A stretch of 64,000 nucleotides of DNA from Alphaproteobacteria bacterium (GTDB lineage Bacteria > Pseudomonadota > Alphaproteobacteria > Micropepsales > Micropepsaceae), in NCBI GenBank assembly GCA_025350465.1, contig JANXXU010000048.1, forward strand, positions 271,272 to 335,271, read 5' to 3'. Shown here one piece after another: positions 33,551-42,429 of this stretch (positions within the stretch are counted from its first letter, which is position 1; each line of letters starts with the position of its first letter). The notes under the pieces are model-generated. The model was not told the DNA's origin, ran no database searches, and worked only from the letters and a program-made list of their open reading frames with translations. Made by a program: the position numbers and the translations under genes.

Positions 33551-33834
33551 GATTTCTACCCCTGAGTTATCCAAACTCAGGGAGCACGCCCGCACTCGTG
33601 ACGATCTGCTGTTCCAGCAGCGGTCCCCAGTCCAAGCGGCCCCCAAGCCATCGCGGCGCATCCTGGGCGGGCCTTATGACAGGTAGATGACGATGCTGTG
33701 TCGCTTAAGTGTCCGGGCTGTCCTGTTGCGGCATGACAACATGAGGATCCAGCGCGTCATCTTGGAGTCCGACATCTTGTCTCAAGCCGCGCGCCAAAAT
33801 CTTGCGAGGCTGCATAAGGCGTCGCCCGAAAAAT
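33551..33834. other. porin promoter region without a convincing gene
   Basis: This region carries the porin leader and the Pho box at 33676-33693. Short open frames on the plus strand lack a ribosome-binding site and look non-coding. A single extra Pho-like half site, ATGACAA at 33733-33739, lies further upstream of the porin. Confidence 0.5.
33676..33693 (-). promoter_or_regulatory. Pho box (PhoB binding site) upstream of the porin gene
   Basis: On the minus strand the site reads TCGTCAT-CTAC-CTGTCAT, which differs from the 7-4-7 consensus CTGTCAT-N4-CTGTCAT at two positions, both in the first half site. It lies 126-143 bases before the porin ATG. PhoB activates at such sites during phosphate starvation, which fits the predicted phosphate porin. 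Confidence 0.75.
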
Positions 33835-34182
33835 TCATCCACAGATCAGTCTTCGCAGCGGGTCGTCCGAGCCTAGGTCAGGCAGGTGACGGGTTTGATT
33901 GTCGAGCATCGGCAGCATCATGACGCGCTTGCCGCTGACGCAATTGAGAAGTTCGATCGCGAGATCGTCGGTTGCTGTGGAAGCCGCACCACTATCGGTG
34001 TCGGTGCCGAGGCTGACGTCGAAGCGAACAACGTCATCGTCGTGTTTGCGGCTGGAGAGATCGATCCATTGATTGGGCTGATCGGGATTGCGCACCCACT
34101 CGGCGGCCCACAGTGAAGTAGGGATCAGCGCGCCGACGACAGAAGCAAAGACAATTCGATGCAGAGTGCGCGCGTTCACCAA
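33835..34182 (-). CDS. small secreted protein of unknown function
   Basis: A 115-residue exported protein. The signal peptide (about 1-26) ends SLWAAEW, and a short domain with WVRNPDQPNQWIDLSSRKHDDDVVRFDVSLG follows. This pattern resembles small periplasmic proteins around a surface-adhesin-like fold, but I cannot name the family. The start is TTG at 34182 or GTG at 34179; an AGGA lies 8 bases before the TTG. It sits upstream of the porin on the same strand but is separated from it by the Pho box, so it is probably regulated apart. Confidence 0.65.
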   Translation of the reverse strand: MVNARTLHRIVFASVVGALIPTSLWAAEWVRNPDQPNQWIDLSSRKHDDDVVRFDVSLGTDTDSGAASTATDDLAIELLNCVSGKRVMMLPMLDNQTRHLPDLGSDDPLRRLICG

Positions 34183-34350
34183 GTGTTTTTTCCTATATGT
34201 TGAATTTTCAATCCGCCCGACAGGTTAAAGCGTAACCGTGCGGGCTGAAAAGCCACGCATGACGACAGTTTTGTGTCGTTTACGATGGTGCGTGCTGGCG
34301 GATCGTCGGGCGTGATGCTATCGCGATTGCCGCCGAATTCGGTGGGGTGG

Positions 34351-35709
34351 GTGAGAATCTTGGAACTGGACCAAAGCGAACGGCGAAGCGTGTTTCTGGC
34401 GCTCGCCGCCCTCTTCGCGAATGCCTATCTGATTGCGTTCGCGGCTGACGCCGGTGTGTCGCTGGCTGACGAGTTTCTCAAGCTCGGAGGGGCTAGCTCC
34501 CTCGGCGACTTTCGGGAAGCCATCGCCGGGCTCGTCGTGCTCGACTCGCTGGCGATGCTGTTCGTTTGCGCCTTCGTCCCCCATTTGCCCAAGTACATCT
34601 TCCTGCCGCTCGTCTTCTTCGACTTTTGGGTGTCGTTCGGTGCCCCGCCACTTACTTTTTCCGATCCCTCGACTTCCCTTGGCCTTTCGGCCGCACAAGC
34701 GGCACTCATCGCAAGCGCATTCGCGATCAACAGATTCGCGTTCGGAAGCTGGTTCCTGACTGCGCGCGCGTTGCCGCGCAAACATCGGCTGGTGCTGCGC
34801 ACGATCATTTCGCTTGCCGTCGTCGGGTTGGTGATGCCCGTTCTTGGCGTGGGTTTGCTGCTCTACGCCTTCGGTTCGATGGTCGAAAAGCAGACCGGCG
34901 GCTATTTGCAATTCACCTCAGCCGGCATCGAGGTTCGCGAAACGATCCTGCGCAAGGGCGATAAGACCGTGCGGCTCATCGGCATGGTGCACGTCGGCGA
35001 GCCGAGCTTCTACGAAGCGCTCAACAACAGCTTTCCGCCTGACGGCCTCGTCCTGGCGGAAGGCGTCACCGATCGCGAAGGCCGGCTCGCCGGCAGTTTT
35101 TCATACAAGGGCCTTGCAGAGGTACTGGGGCTGAAAGTGCAGCCGCAATTCGGGCAACCGGCGAACGGCGCGGCCGACAGAAAGCCGCCGACCGTCCCGG
35201 CCAAACCCGAACAACCCGCGCCGAGCAAGCAAGAGGCGCATGAGAGTATCTCAATCCCGGCGACACCAGGACATCCGCGGATAATTTATGCAGATGCAGA
35301 CGTATCCGACTTCTCGCCGACAACAATTCGATTTCTCGGGAAGGTCGGCGAACTCTACGGCAGCTCGAGCTTCAGCGAGCTGCTCGCCCGCCTCAACGCT
35401 ATCGGCAAGGCGTTTACCGACGCCGATCTGAAAGCCGTGTTCGAGGACATTCTCTACAAACGCAATACGCGCGTGCTCGCCGAATTCGACAAGCGCATTC
35501 TTGAATACGACACGATTGTCATGCCGTGGGGCGCTCAGCATTTGCCGGGCCTCGAAGCCGCGATGCGCGCGCGGGGATTCAACATCGAGTCCCAGCGGAT
35601 GCTGCCGCTGGCGCGCTATCAAACGATCATCGATCGGCTGATGCAGCTGACGCGCAGGCCTCAATCGGGTACTTCTTTTTGGTATCGCCAGAAGATATGG
35701 ATCGGCTGA
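34351..35709 (+). CDS. membrane protein with a TraB/TIKI-like domain
   Basis: About 452 residues. The first 190 contain four hydrophobic segments. The following soluble part has features of the TraB/GumN/TIKI superfamily: VRLIGMVHVGEPSFYEAL, VLAEGVTD, then RNTRVLAEF and the GAQHLPGLE block. TIKI members are metal-dependent peptidases or uncharacterised; the His and Glu residues here fit a metal site. A Pro-rich insertion of about 40 residues splits the domain. The start is uncertain: GTG at 34351 has a weak GGGGTGG ahead, while in-frame starts at 34315, 34285 and 34273 exist. The 3' end overlaps a small convergent gene. Confidence 0.72.
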   Translation: MRILELDQSERRSVFLALAALFANAYLIAFAADAGVSLADEFLKLGGASSLGDFREAIAGLVVLDSLAMLFVCAFVPHLPKYIFLPLVFFDFWVSFGAPPLTFSDPSTSLGLSAAQAALIASAFAINRFAFGSWFLTARALPRKHRLVLRTIISLAVVGLVMPVLGVGLLLYAFGSMVEKQTGGYLQFTSAGIEVRETILRKGDKTVRLIGMVHVGEPSFYEALNNSFPPDGLVLAEGVTDREGRLAGSFSYKGLAEVLGLKVQPQFGQPANGAADRKPPTVPAKPEQPAPSKQEAHESISIPATPGHPRIIYADADVSDFSPTTIRFLGKVGELYGSSSFSELLARLNAIGKAFTDADLKAVFEDILYKRNTRVLAEFDKRILEYDTIVMPWGAQHLPGLEAAMRARGFNIESQRMLPLARYQTIIDRLMQLTRRPQSGTSFWYRQKIWIG

Positions 35710-35912
35710 GACGCCGTCCTGCGCCCGACAAAGGCGAGATAGGCGCCATAGAGCGTGATGGCCGCCGACGTGTAATTGTGAAAAGTCTGCAAGGCGCCGC
35801 ACGGCAGTGCTGTCGCGTACAATCCGTAAATTGTGCCCGCCGCAGCGAGGATCGAACCCCACACGCCGCGCGACCGGTACCAAGCCTTTGTCCAGACGAG
35901 TTTCGTCGACAC
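35661..35912 (-). CDS. small holin-like membrane protein of unknown function
   Basis: An 83-residue protein. A GTG start at 35912 is preceded by the ribosome-binding site GAGGGAG at 6 bases. It opens MSTKLVWTKAWYRSRGVWG, then has two hydrophobic segments (about 17-35 and 45-63) and ends with a basic tail after LAFVGRRTASQPI. The TKxWxxSRxVWG opening and the GRxTAxxPI-like end recall small phage-type holins and related membrane proteins, which is a weak likeness. Its last 49 bp overlap the end of the TraB-like gene on the other strand. No phage genes are nearby. Confidence 0.55.
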   Translation of the reverse strand: MSTKLVWTKAWYRSRGVWGSILAAAGTIYGLYATALPCGALQTFHNYTSAAITLYGAYLAFVGRRTASQPIHIFWRYQKEVPD

Positions 35913-36108
35913 GCGTTGCTCCCTCGGGCCACCGGGCCGGTATGCCTTAAGTGGGGAGGCGTTGTGACGCTTTCGCTTCACCAACGTGGCGCGTTTCCAA
36001 CGGCCGTGCGCCAGTGATTGCCGCCATCTTGCGAATGCGGGTGCGGAGTGGGACAAGGCGGCTCGCGCGTTCTGAGCCAAACCGCGACGCCGATCCGGAG
36101 ATACCAGC

Positions 36109-36831
36109 ATGAACGATGTCGGAAACACGCCTCGGCGGCGGTTGATTGTTCCACAGCCGATCGGCCAGCTTGGCCGTGACCTGCCGGATGAAGAGAACGC
36201 GCTGTTCGCGCAGCTTGGCGGCGAAACGGTCTTCATGATGGGTGACAATCCGGCGCTGCCGACAATGCCCGAGAAGCCGCAACTGATGGATTTCTACCGC
36301 TTGCGCTTTCGCGCTATGGCGCGAAACCATTTGTTGCAGAGCGCCAAGCTCGCGCTTGATGCCGGCCTCGACGAGAAAGTCGTTCTTGCTTGCCTGCTTC
36401 ACGACATCGCCATGGGCGCGCTCATTCGCACCGATCACGGCTATTGGGGGGCGCAGTTGATCGCGCCCTATGTCGACGAAGAGATCGCTTGGGCGGTTCG
36501 ATATCATCAGGCGTTGCGCTTCTATCCGGATGCGTCCGTCGGCTACGCATATCCCGATGCCTATGTTCGCTTCTTCGGCCCCGACTACGTGCCGCCGGCC
36601 TACATTCGCGCGGCTTATGAGGAGGCGCGCAGCCATCGCTGGTACATGACGTCGCGGCTTGTCACGCTCAACGATCTCTATTCCTTCGAGGACGGCGTCG
36701 TCGTCGATCCGGAGCTCTTCACGGATATTGTCGGCCGCCATTTTAGGCAGCCGCGCGAAGGGCTCGGCTTCGACAATTCACCGGTTGCGCATATGTGGCG
36801 CAGCATGATCTGGCCGAACAATCCGCTGTGA
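36109..36831 (+). CDS. HD-domain protein, probable metal-dependent phosphohydrolase
   Basis: A 240-residue cytoplasmic protein. An HD-type core is recognisable: FRAMARNHLLQSAKLAL, then VLACLLHDIAMG with the HD pair, and YVDEEIAWAVRYHQALRF for the later metal ligands. HD domains hydrolyse phosphate esters or oxidise phosphonates (PhnZ-like), and the dispersed motifs do not separate these. It stands alone between the small holin-like gene and a convergent DoxX-like gene. Proximity to the phosphate genes is suggestive only. Confidence 0.75.
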   Translation: MNDVGNTPRRRLIVPQPIGQLGRDLPDEENALFAQLGGETVFMMGDNPALPTMPEKPQLMDFYRLRFRAMARNHLLQSAKLALDAGLDEKVVLACLLHDIAMGALIRTDHGYWGAQLIAPYVDEEIAWAVRYHQALRFYPDASVGYAYPDAYVRFFGPDYVPPAYIRAAYEEARSHRWYMTSRLVTLNDLYSFEDGVVVDPELFTDIVGRHFRQPREGLGFDNSPVAHMWRSMIWPNNPL

Positions 36832-36963
36832 ATTGAAGTCATGGTGCTTGAAGTCAGAATTCTGCGAGCCGGCGACTAGTACATGTTGGACAGCGTCGCC
36901 GACGGAGTCTTCGAGCACGGTGCCTGACTCAGACCTGACATCCACCGGCGGAAGAGTGCTCCG

Positions 36964-37731
36964 CTAGCGCCTCGCCTGCGCCAGCGAGTCCGCCACGACC
37001 CAGGCGGCGCCGATCAGAGCGAGATTCAGCGCGTTCTCGCTCCACTCCATATGGCTGGACGGGTCGGCGAGCAGCATCGGCAGGTGTACCAGCAGTGTGA
37101 AGGACGCGAACATCACGGTTAGCAGGATAGCGGCGAGGCGGGCTTGCACGTTCGTCAGGATCGCAACGCCCGCCGCGATGTGGCCGATCCCGGTGGCATA
37201 AGCCCAGAATTCTTGGCTGGGCGGCAGCCATGTGGGGACGAGCGGCGCGGTCAAGTTCACATAGAAGAAATGCGCGCCGCCGAACAACAGCGCGCAAACC
37301 CCGAACGCGAGTTGGCCCACGCGTGTGAGCCGCGCGGCGAGCGCCGCATCGATCGGGGTGGCGGCGGCGAAGACGATCAGCCCGCCCGCAGCGATTGCGA
37401 GCTGCTCGGCAGCGTTACTGTAGGCGCCGAATTCGGTGTAGTGGGCAAGCACCCCGCGCCCGTCCATCAGGACGACGACGATGAGCGTGTAGTAAGCGGT
37501 GAGCGCCGCGGCGCCCCAGGCCGCGGTGCTGCGGCGCCACGCGACGGCCGCGCCGGCGACGAGCATGAACGCAGCTGCGGCATAGGCGAGCACCGCCCGG
37601 TCGGGAAAGGCCTTGGGCACGGGCTGCCCCGGGTCGAAGTCCCCCCACGCCAGGCAGACCATGCCCAACGCCATCACACCCAGCCCGTAGACGCGCCAAC
37701 CGAACGCCATCGTCGTTTTTTCTACGGCCAT
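36964..37731 (-). CDS. DoxX-like multi-pass membrane protein
   Basis: A 255-residue inner-membrane protein with about eight helices: an N-terminal group after VYGLGVMALGMVCLAWGDF, then a C-terminal half with GGAHFFYVNLTAPLVPTWLPPSQEFWAYATGIGHIAAGVAILTNV. The latter is characteristic of the DoxX/SURF4-like family, whose function is mostly unknown. The start could be at 37731 or at the ATG seven codons later. No neighbour suggests a role. Confidence 0.75.
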   Translation of the reverse strand: MAVEKTTMAFGWRVYGLGVMALGMVCLAWGDFDPGQPVPKAFPDRAVLAYAAAAFMLVAGAAVAWRRSTAAWGAAALTAYYTLIVVVLMDGRGVLAHYTEFGAYSNAAEQLAIAAGGLIVFAAATPIDAALAARLTRVGQLAFGVCALLFGGAHFFYVNLTAPLVPTWLPPSQEFWAYATGIGHIAAGVAILTNVQARLAAILLTVMFASFTLLVHLPMLLADPSSHMEWSENALNLALIGAAWVVADSLAQARR

Positions 37732-37886
37732 GGCTCCCCACCGTCGATTGCGAGCGCACCGCTTCCCGAGAGTGACGGTAGCAGAGGTAACGTATCCAAG
37801 TGGCGGGTCATTGAGGCTAGCTGCGACGAGGACGCGTCATGACCAATGCGCCAAGAGACGACACTGTCAGACTAAAGCGAAAAACC

Positions 37887-37961
37887 TGGCGCGCCCTAGG
37901 GGAGTCGAACCCCTCTTGCAAGATTGAAAATCTTGAGTCCTAACCGATAGACGAAGGGCGC
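37887..37961 (-). tRNA. tRNA-Glu (anticodon TTC)
   Basis: On the minus strand the acceptor GCGCCCT pairs with AGGGCGC, the D-arm region contains TCTATCGGTTAGGA, the anticodon stem CAAGA/TCTTG encloses TTTTCAA with anticodon TTC, and the T-arm GAGGGGTTCGACTCCCC follows. Discriminator G and an encoded CCA end the gene (CCA at 37887-37889). Length 75 nt. It lies just downstream of pstB on the same strand. Confidence 0.97.
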
Positions 37962-38042
37962 CTGCCGGAAGCCGGGCTTTTTAGAGGGGGCGCCCCCGCC
38001 ATGCAAGGCCAAGGCCCAGGGCAGGGCCCGCGGCCCAAACCC

Positions 38043-38807
38043 TCAGCCGAAGCGGCCCGTGACGTAGTCCTTCGTTTTTTCCTGGCCCGGGTTCTCGAAA
38101 ATCTTCGCCGTATCCTCGTATTCGATGAGTTCACCCAGGAACATGAACGCCGTCTTCTGGGACACGCGCGCGGCCTGTTGCAGATTGTGGGTGACGATGG
38201 CGATGGTGTAGTCGGTGCGCAGCTCTTCGATCAGCTCCTCGACGCGCGCGGTGGAAATCGGATCGAGGGCCGAGCAAGGCTCGTCGAGCAGGATCACTTC
38301 CGGGTTGGTCGCGATGCTGCGCGCAATGCAGAGCCGCTGTTGCTGCCCCCCGGAAAGGCTCAACCCGCTGGCCCTGAGCTTGTCCTTGACCTCGTTCCAC
38401 AGCGCGGCCTTTTCCAACGCCGCGTAGACGCGGTCGCGCAGATCGGCCTGGGACAAATTCTCGTAAAGCCTGATGCCGAAGGCGATGTTGTCGAAAATCG
38501 TCATCGGAAACGGCGTCGGCTTTTGGAAGACCATGCCGACCTTGGCGCGCAGAAGGTTGAGATCCGTTCCCCCGACCAGGATGTCCCGGCCGTCGAGCAG
38601 CACTTTTCCGACGGCCTTTTGGTTGGGGTAGAGTTCGTAGATGCGGTTGATGACGCGCAACAATGTCGACTTGCCGCAGCCGGAGGGTCCGATGAACGCG
38701 GTCACGCTTTTTTCCGGAATATCCAACGAAACGCTCTTCAGCGCTTTGAATTTGCCGTAGTAGAAATCGAGATTCTGAATTGAAATCTTCGTCGGCGCTT
38801 CGTTCAT
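38043..38807 (-). CDS. pstB: phosphate ABC transporter ATP-binding protein PstB
   Basis: A 254-residue ATPase of the high-affinity phosphate importer. Walker [10 protein letters not shown] is at 40-48, the family's [14 protein letters not shown] region follows, then the signature LSGGQQQRL, Walker [13 protein letters not shown] and the H-loop VTHN. The ATG overlaps the pstA stop (ATGA). It is the last pst gene; a phoU that normally follows is missing and tRNA-Glu comes next. Confidence 0.97.
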   Translation of the reverse strand: MNEAPTKISIQNLDFYYGKFKALKSVSLDIPEKSVTAFIGPSGCGKSTLLRVINRIYELYPNQKAVGKVLLDGRDILVGGTDLNLLRAKVGMVFQKPTPFPMTIFDNIAFGIRLYENLSQADLRDRVYAALEKAALWNEVKDKLRASGLSLSGGQQQRLCIARSIATNPEVILLDEPCSALDPISTARVEELIEELRTDYTIAIVTHNLQQAARVSQKTAFMFLGELIEYEDTAKIFENPGQEKTKDYVTGRFG

Positions 38808-39655
38808 CGTTTTGCTTCCGGATTCCTAAACAAGCGGGCGACGATGTTGAGAAGAAGTACCGCGGTCGTGATGATCAGAGCTCCGGCCCACGCGAGGTCT
38901 TTCCAATTTTCGTACGGACTGCCGGCGAACTGAAAAATTGTGACCGGCAAGCTTGCCATGGGCGCGTTGGGGTCGGCGCTCCAATTGTTATTGCCGAGCG
39001 ACGTGAACAACAGCGGCGCCGTTTCACCGCTGATGCGCGCGATCGCCAAGAGAATGCCGGTAATGATACCGGCGCGCGCCGCCTGAAAAGCGACTTTTGA
39101 GATGACGTGCCAGCGCGGGGCGCCAAGCGCGGTCGCCGCCTCGCGAAGAGGATCGGGGATCAGGCGGAGCATGTCCTCGGTCGTGCGCACGATCACGGGG
39201 ACGGCAATGATGGCCAATGCCATCGCGCCCGCCCAGCCCGAGAAATGGCCCATCTGTTTGACCATCACCTCGTAAATGAAGAGGCCGATGACGATGGAGG
39301 GCGCGCTGAGCAAAACGTCGTTGACGAGGCGGATCAGCACGGCGACGCGCGCGTCGCGCCCGTACTCCGCGAGATATGTTCCGGCCAATACGCCGAGGGG
39401 CATGGCGACCACAACCGCCAAGCCGGTCATGAACAGACTTCCGTAAATCGAATTCAACAAGCCGCCTTCGGCCCCCGGTGGCGGCGTTACTTCAGTGAAG
39501 ACGTGCGCGTTGATACCGGCAAAGCCGCGCTGAAACAGGGTGGTGAGAATGATCGCGAGAGCCAGTATGCCGATAACGGCGGAGATCAACGACAACGCCA
39601 TCATGATCCTGCTCAGCCACAGGCGGCGGTCATATTTCGCGGTTGAAACGGTCAT
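38804..39655 (-). CDS. pstA: phosphate ABC transporter permease PstA
   Basis: A 283-residue permease with six predicted transmembrane helices. The EAA-type loop that contacts PstB is in [28 protein letters not shown] near 175-205. [33 protein letters not shown] is typical of PstA. Start and stop overlap pstC and pstB by 4 bases each, so the three are co-translated. Confidence 0.96.
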   Translation of the reverse strand: MTVSTAKYDRRLWLSRIMMALSLISAVIGILALAIILTTLFQRGFAGINAHVFTEVTPPPGAEGGLLNSIYGSLFMTGLAVVVAMPLGVLAGTYLAEYGRDARVAVLIRLVNDVLLSAPSIVIGLFIYEVMVKQMGHFSGWAGAMALAIIAVPVIVRTTEDMLRLIPDPLREAATALGAPRWHVISKVAFQAARAGIITGILLAIARISGETAPLLFTSLGNNNWSADPNAPMASLPVTIFQFAGSPYENWKDLAWAGALIITTAVLLLNIVARLFRNPEAKR

Positions 39656-40629
39656 CGTCCCGATCTCTGTTCGGCGCGGTAGAGCATGTATCGAGCCGTG
39701 AGAAGCACGACGAAGGTTATGGCGAACAAGATGAGGCCGAGCTCAATGAGCGCGGAGACGTGCATATCTCCGACAGCTTCGGCAAACTCGTTGGCGATCG
39801 TCGCCGAAATCGTTGTGCCTGGAGCAAACAGCGACGGAGAAATCTTGTGCGAGTTGCCGATGATGAAAGTCACCGCCATCGTCTCGCCAAGAGCGCGGCC
39901 AAGGGCCAGCATGATGCCGCCCGTGACGCCGACGCGCGCATATGGCAAGACCACGTTCCACAACACTTCCCAGCGGGTGCAGCCCAGTCCGTAGGCGGCC
40001 TCTTTCAACACAGGCGGCACGCCGTCGAAGACGTCGCGCGTAATCGAGGCGATGAACGGCAGGATCATTATGGCGAGTATCACGCCGGCCGTGCCCATAC
40101 CGATGCCAAACGGCGGCCCGGCAAAGAGATCTTGTAAAATGGGAACGCCGGCGAACGTATCGATGATGTAAGGCTGGACCATCGTCTGCAGGACCGGGGC
40201 AAAGATGAAAAGGCCCCACATGCCGTAGATGATGCTGGGTATGCCGGCGAGCAACTCAATGGCGATGCCGACCGGCCGCTTGATGAACCACGGACTGAGT
40301 TCGGTCAGAAAAATGGCGATGCCGATGCCGATGGGCACGGCCAACAACATCGCGAGCGCCGATGAGACGAACGTGCCGTAGATCTGGGCGAGAGCGCCAA
40401 ACTTCTCTGTGACGGGATTCCACGCGTTGGTCCACAGAAAGGCGAGGCCGAATTTGTCGATCGAGGGAAGCGCGCCGAGATAGAGGGAGGCGATCACGCC
40501 GATAAGAACGCCGAATACCGCGAAGGCGGCGAAGCGTGTGATGTTGTGAAAAGACGAATCGATGCGCGCGAAGCGGCGCGACACGGCATTCATCGGCGCT
40601 GTCGGCGGTGCTTCGTCCGCGACGCTCAT
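39652..40629 (-). CDS. pstC: phosphate ABC transporter permease PstC
   Basis: A 325-residue permease with six transmembrane helices. [25 protein letters not shown] is the PstC signature near the C-terminus, and [25 protein letters not shown] is the coupling loop for PstB. I set the start at the ATG at 40629 (MSVADEAPP); an in-frame start four codons upstream is possible. It is separated from pstS by 104 bp containing a hairpin, and overlaps pstA by 4 bp. Confidence 0.95.
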   Translation of the reverse strand: MSVADEAPPTAPMNAVSRRFARIDSSFHNITRFAAFAVFGVLIGVIASLYLGALPSIDKFGLAFLWTNAWNPVTEKFGALAQIYGTFVSSALAMLLAVPIGIGIAIFLTELSPWFIKRPVGIAIELLAGIPSIIYGMWGLFIFAPVLQTMVQPYIIDTFAGVPILQDLFAGPPFGIGMGTAGVILAIMILPFIASITRDVFDGVPPVLKEAAYGLGCTRWEVLWNVVLPYARVGVTGGIMLALGRALGETMAVTFIIGNSHKISPSLFAPGTTISATIANEFAEAVGDMHVSALIELGLILFAITFVVLLTARYMLYRAEQRSGR

Positions 40630-40676
40630 GCAGTCCCCCAATCACCAACGCCCCAGGCTACTACATTAACAAAGGA

Positions 40677-40702
40677 GGGAGACACCGATCATGGTGCCTC
40701 CC
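40677..40702 (-). terminator. hairpin between pstS and pstC, probable attenuator
   Basis: On the minus strand GGGAGGCACC pairs with GGTGTCTCCC (one G-T wobble) around ATGATC, followed by TCCTTTGTT. It sits between the pstS stop and pstC start. Hairpins here commonly reduce read-through or protect the 3' end of pstS mRNA, giving more binding protein than permease. Confidence 0.65.
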
Positions 40703-40733
40703 ACAATTCCTGACACTGTCGTTTTCGTGAGCC

Positions 40734-41780
40734 TTACGGATAAACTGGGTTCCCGCCAGGGTCCTTGATGTCCGACCAGGACTGGACGATGACCGCCGTC
40801 ACCTTGTCCGGGATCGGAATGTAGTCGAGCGACGCGGCGTCCGCGCTGCCGTTCTTATAGGCCCACGCGAAGAACGTAAGAGCCGCTTTCGATGCCGCGG
40901 CGTCGGGTGCGACCTTCTGCATGAGAATGAACGTCGCCGCCGTCATCGGCCAAGAGTCCGCGCCGGGTTCGTCGTTCAGGATCGTGTAGAAGCCATTCGC
41001 TCTGTCCCACTTGGCATAAGCTGCCGCCGCGGAGAACGACGCCTGCGCCGGGCTTACGGTCTTGCCGTCGTGGTTGACCATGCGCGTGAACGAGAGGTTG
41101 TTCTGCTTGGCGTAGGCATATTCCACGTAGCCGATCGCACCTTGCGTCTGCGCGACCGTACCGGCAACGCCCTCATTGCCTTTGGCGCCGAGGCCGGCCG
41201 GCCAATCGACGGCCGTGTCGGATCCAACTTTACCCAGCCATTCCGGGCTCATGCGGGACAGGTAGTTGGTGAAGTTGAAGGTCGTACCCGAACCGTCGGA
41301 GCGATGGACGACAGCGATCGCCGAACTCGGCAACGCCACGCCTGGGTTGAGCGCCTTGATCGACGCGTCGTCCCACTTCGTGACTTGGCCGAGGAAGATG
41401 GCAACCAAGACTTTGCCGTTGAGAACGAGATCGCCCGGCTTTACGCCCGGGAGATTGACGACAGGAACGATGCCGCCCATGACCATTGGAAACTGAACGA
41501 GATTGCTCGCACCGAGTTCGCCAAGCGTGAGGGGCTTGTCGGTGGCGCCAAAGGTTACTGTCTTGGCTCTGATTTGAGCAATGCCGCCGCCCGAACCGAT
41601 GGATTGATAGTTCAAGCCGACGCCGGTCTGAGCCTTATAGGCCGCAGCCCATTTTGCGTAGATCGGAAAAGGAAACGTCGCGCCGGCGCCGGTAATATCG
41701 GCGGCGATCGCAAGTGCTGCCGTGCCGGCTACGATCGCAACCGCAATCGTCGACCGAAGTAGGCCAGATGAAATCCGCAT
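40734..41780 (-). CDS. pstS: phosphate-binding periplasmic protein PstS
   Basis: A 348-residue substrate-binding protein. The signal peptide ends near ALAIAAD (about residue 26) and the mature protein begins [17 protein letters not shown]. Phosphate-binding loops are intact: [26 protein letters not shown] and [17 protein letters not shown] chose the ATG at 41780 because it begins the signal; an in-frame start 45 bp upstream adds unrelated residues. It is first of the pstSCAB unit. The upstream region shows only a degenerate Pho-box-like pattern. Confidence 0.96.
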   Translation of the reverse strand: MRISSGLLRSTIAVAIVAGTAALAIAADITGAGATFPFPIYAKWAAAYKAQTGVGLNYQSIGSGGGIAQIRAKTVTFGATDKPLTLGELGASNLVQFPMVMGGIVPVVNLPGVKPGDLVLNGKVLVAIFLGQVTKWDDASIKALNPGVALPSSAIAVVHRSDGSGTTFNFTNYLSRMSPEWLGKVGSDTAVDWPAGLGAKGNEGVAGTVAQTQGAIGYVEYAYAKQNNLSFTRMVNHDGKTVSPAQASFSAAAAYAKWDRANGFYTILNDEPGADSWPMTAATFILMQKVAPDAAASKAALTFFAWAYKNGSADAASLDYIPIPDKVTAVIVQSWSDIKDPGGNPVYP

Positions 41781-42429
41781 GATGGTCTCTCGTGTGGTTT
41801 GTCCAAGAAATCCCCGCACCGCCAAGCGCTCGACATATCCCCCTCGAGCTGACTGGTAGTTCGGACGATCGCCTAAAGACCTTCAATCGATGCCGTCGGC
41901 GTTAACGTTTTGTGAAGCTTCTGTTACTGACGTGGAATAGCTCGAATGGCTTGTGGAAAAGCCACGATCTCCCCTCACGAGAATCGAACACAATAACCAC
42001 AAGCGCCGGGTTCTTTCCTTCCCGCACGAGCGTGCGTCGCCAGCCGTTGACACGCACTCGCGAAAGATTACGAAGGAGGTTCCCTCAAAATCCAGCGCGA
42101 GTTTTGTCGTGTCCATTCGCCGCCATTTTCACAACGCAATAATCGGATGGCGATCATGCTGTCGACGGCGCGTTGTGCAGCGGCATGCAACGCATCGCCG
42201 TTACAATGCAACGGCAGTGCAACGGGAGAAACCGCAGAACTCTGCCATTTGCAACGCTGCAACGGGTAAGAGAGGGGGTGTCATTCGCAATCGCAACTGG
42301 CGTTGCGTTGCACAAATCCATGCGCGCAGAGCCCGCTTTCAACGTGCTGCATGCTGGCCCTGGCTCGCGGCGCCGGTTAGGGTATTCGCCGGGGAAGGGA
42401 ATTCGGACTTGGGGAGGTCCGCCTTGGGG
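41781..42429. other. long intergenic region between pstS and the serine hydrolase
   Basis: About 650 bp with no convincing gene. On the pstS side it holds a degenerate Pho-like pattern (41901-41930). A strong-looking AAGGAGG at 42073-42079 is not followed by a start codon. From 42186 to 42312 there is a cluster of TGCAACG repeats, described separately. The hydrolase ribosome-binding site GGGGAGG is at 42411-42417. An open frame running through the whole region has atypical, Arg- and Cys-rich translation and is probably chance. Confidence 0.5.
42186..42312. repeat. cluster of helically phased TGCAACG repeats
   Basis: Direct copies of TGCAACG lie at 42186-42192, 42207-42213, 42218-42224, 42250-42256 and 42258-42264, with one inverted copy (CGTTGCA) at 42306-42312. 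The first four start 21, 11 and 32 bases apart, close to 2, 1 and 3 turns of B-DNA, so they would face the same side of the helix. This suggests cooperative binding of a protein upstream of the serine hydrolase gene. Confidence 0.65.

Noticed and set aside
37962..38042. GGGGGCGCCCCC palindrome and CTTTTT after pstB
   Set aside because: On the pstB strand the hairpin is followed by A residues, and on the other strand no gene precedes it, so it is not a convincing terminator.
41901..41930. Pho box upstream of pstS
   Set aside because: Only a degenerate 11-base periodicity (GTAACAG, TTCACAA, TTAACGC on the minus strand) is seen; it is too far from consensus to annotate.
42047..42075. Perfect TTGACA as a promoter for the serine hydrolase
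   Set aside because: At spacings of 16 to 18 the -10 hexamers (such as TACGAA) are poor and the site is over 350 bases from the gene.
41953..42429. Upstream extension of the serine hydrolase reading frame to 41953
   Set aside because: The added 159 residues are Arg- and Cys-rich without a fold and would hide the clear signal peptide at 42430; the repeat cluster lies in this part.
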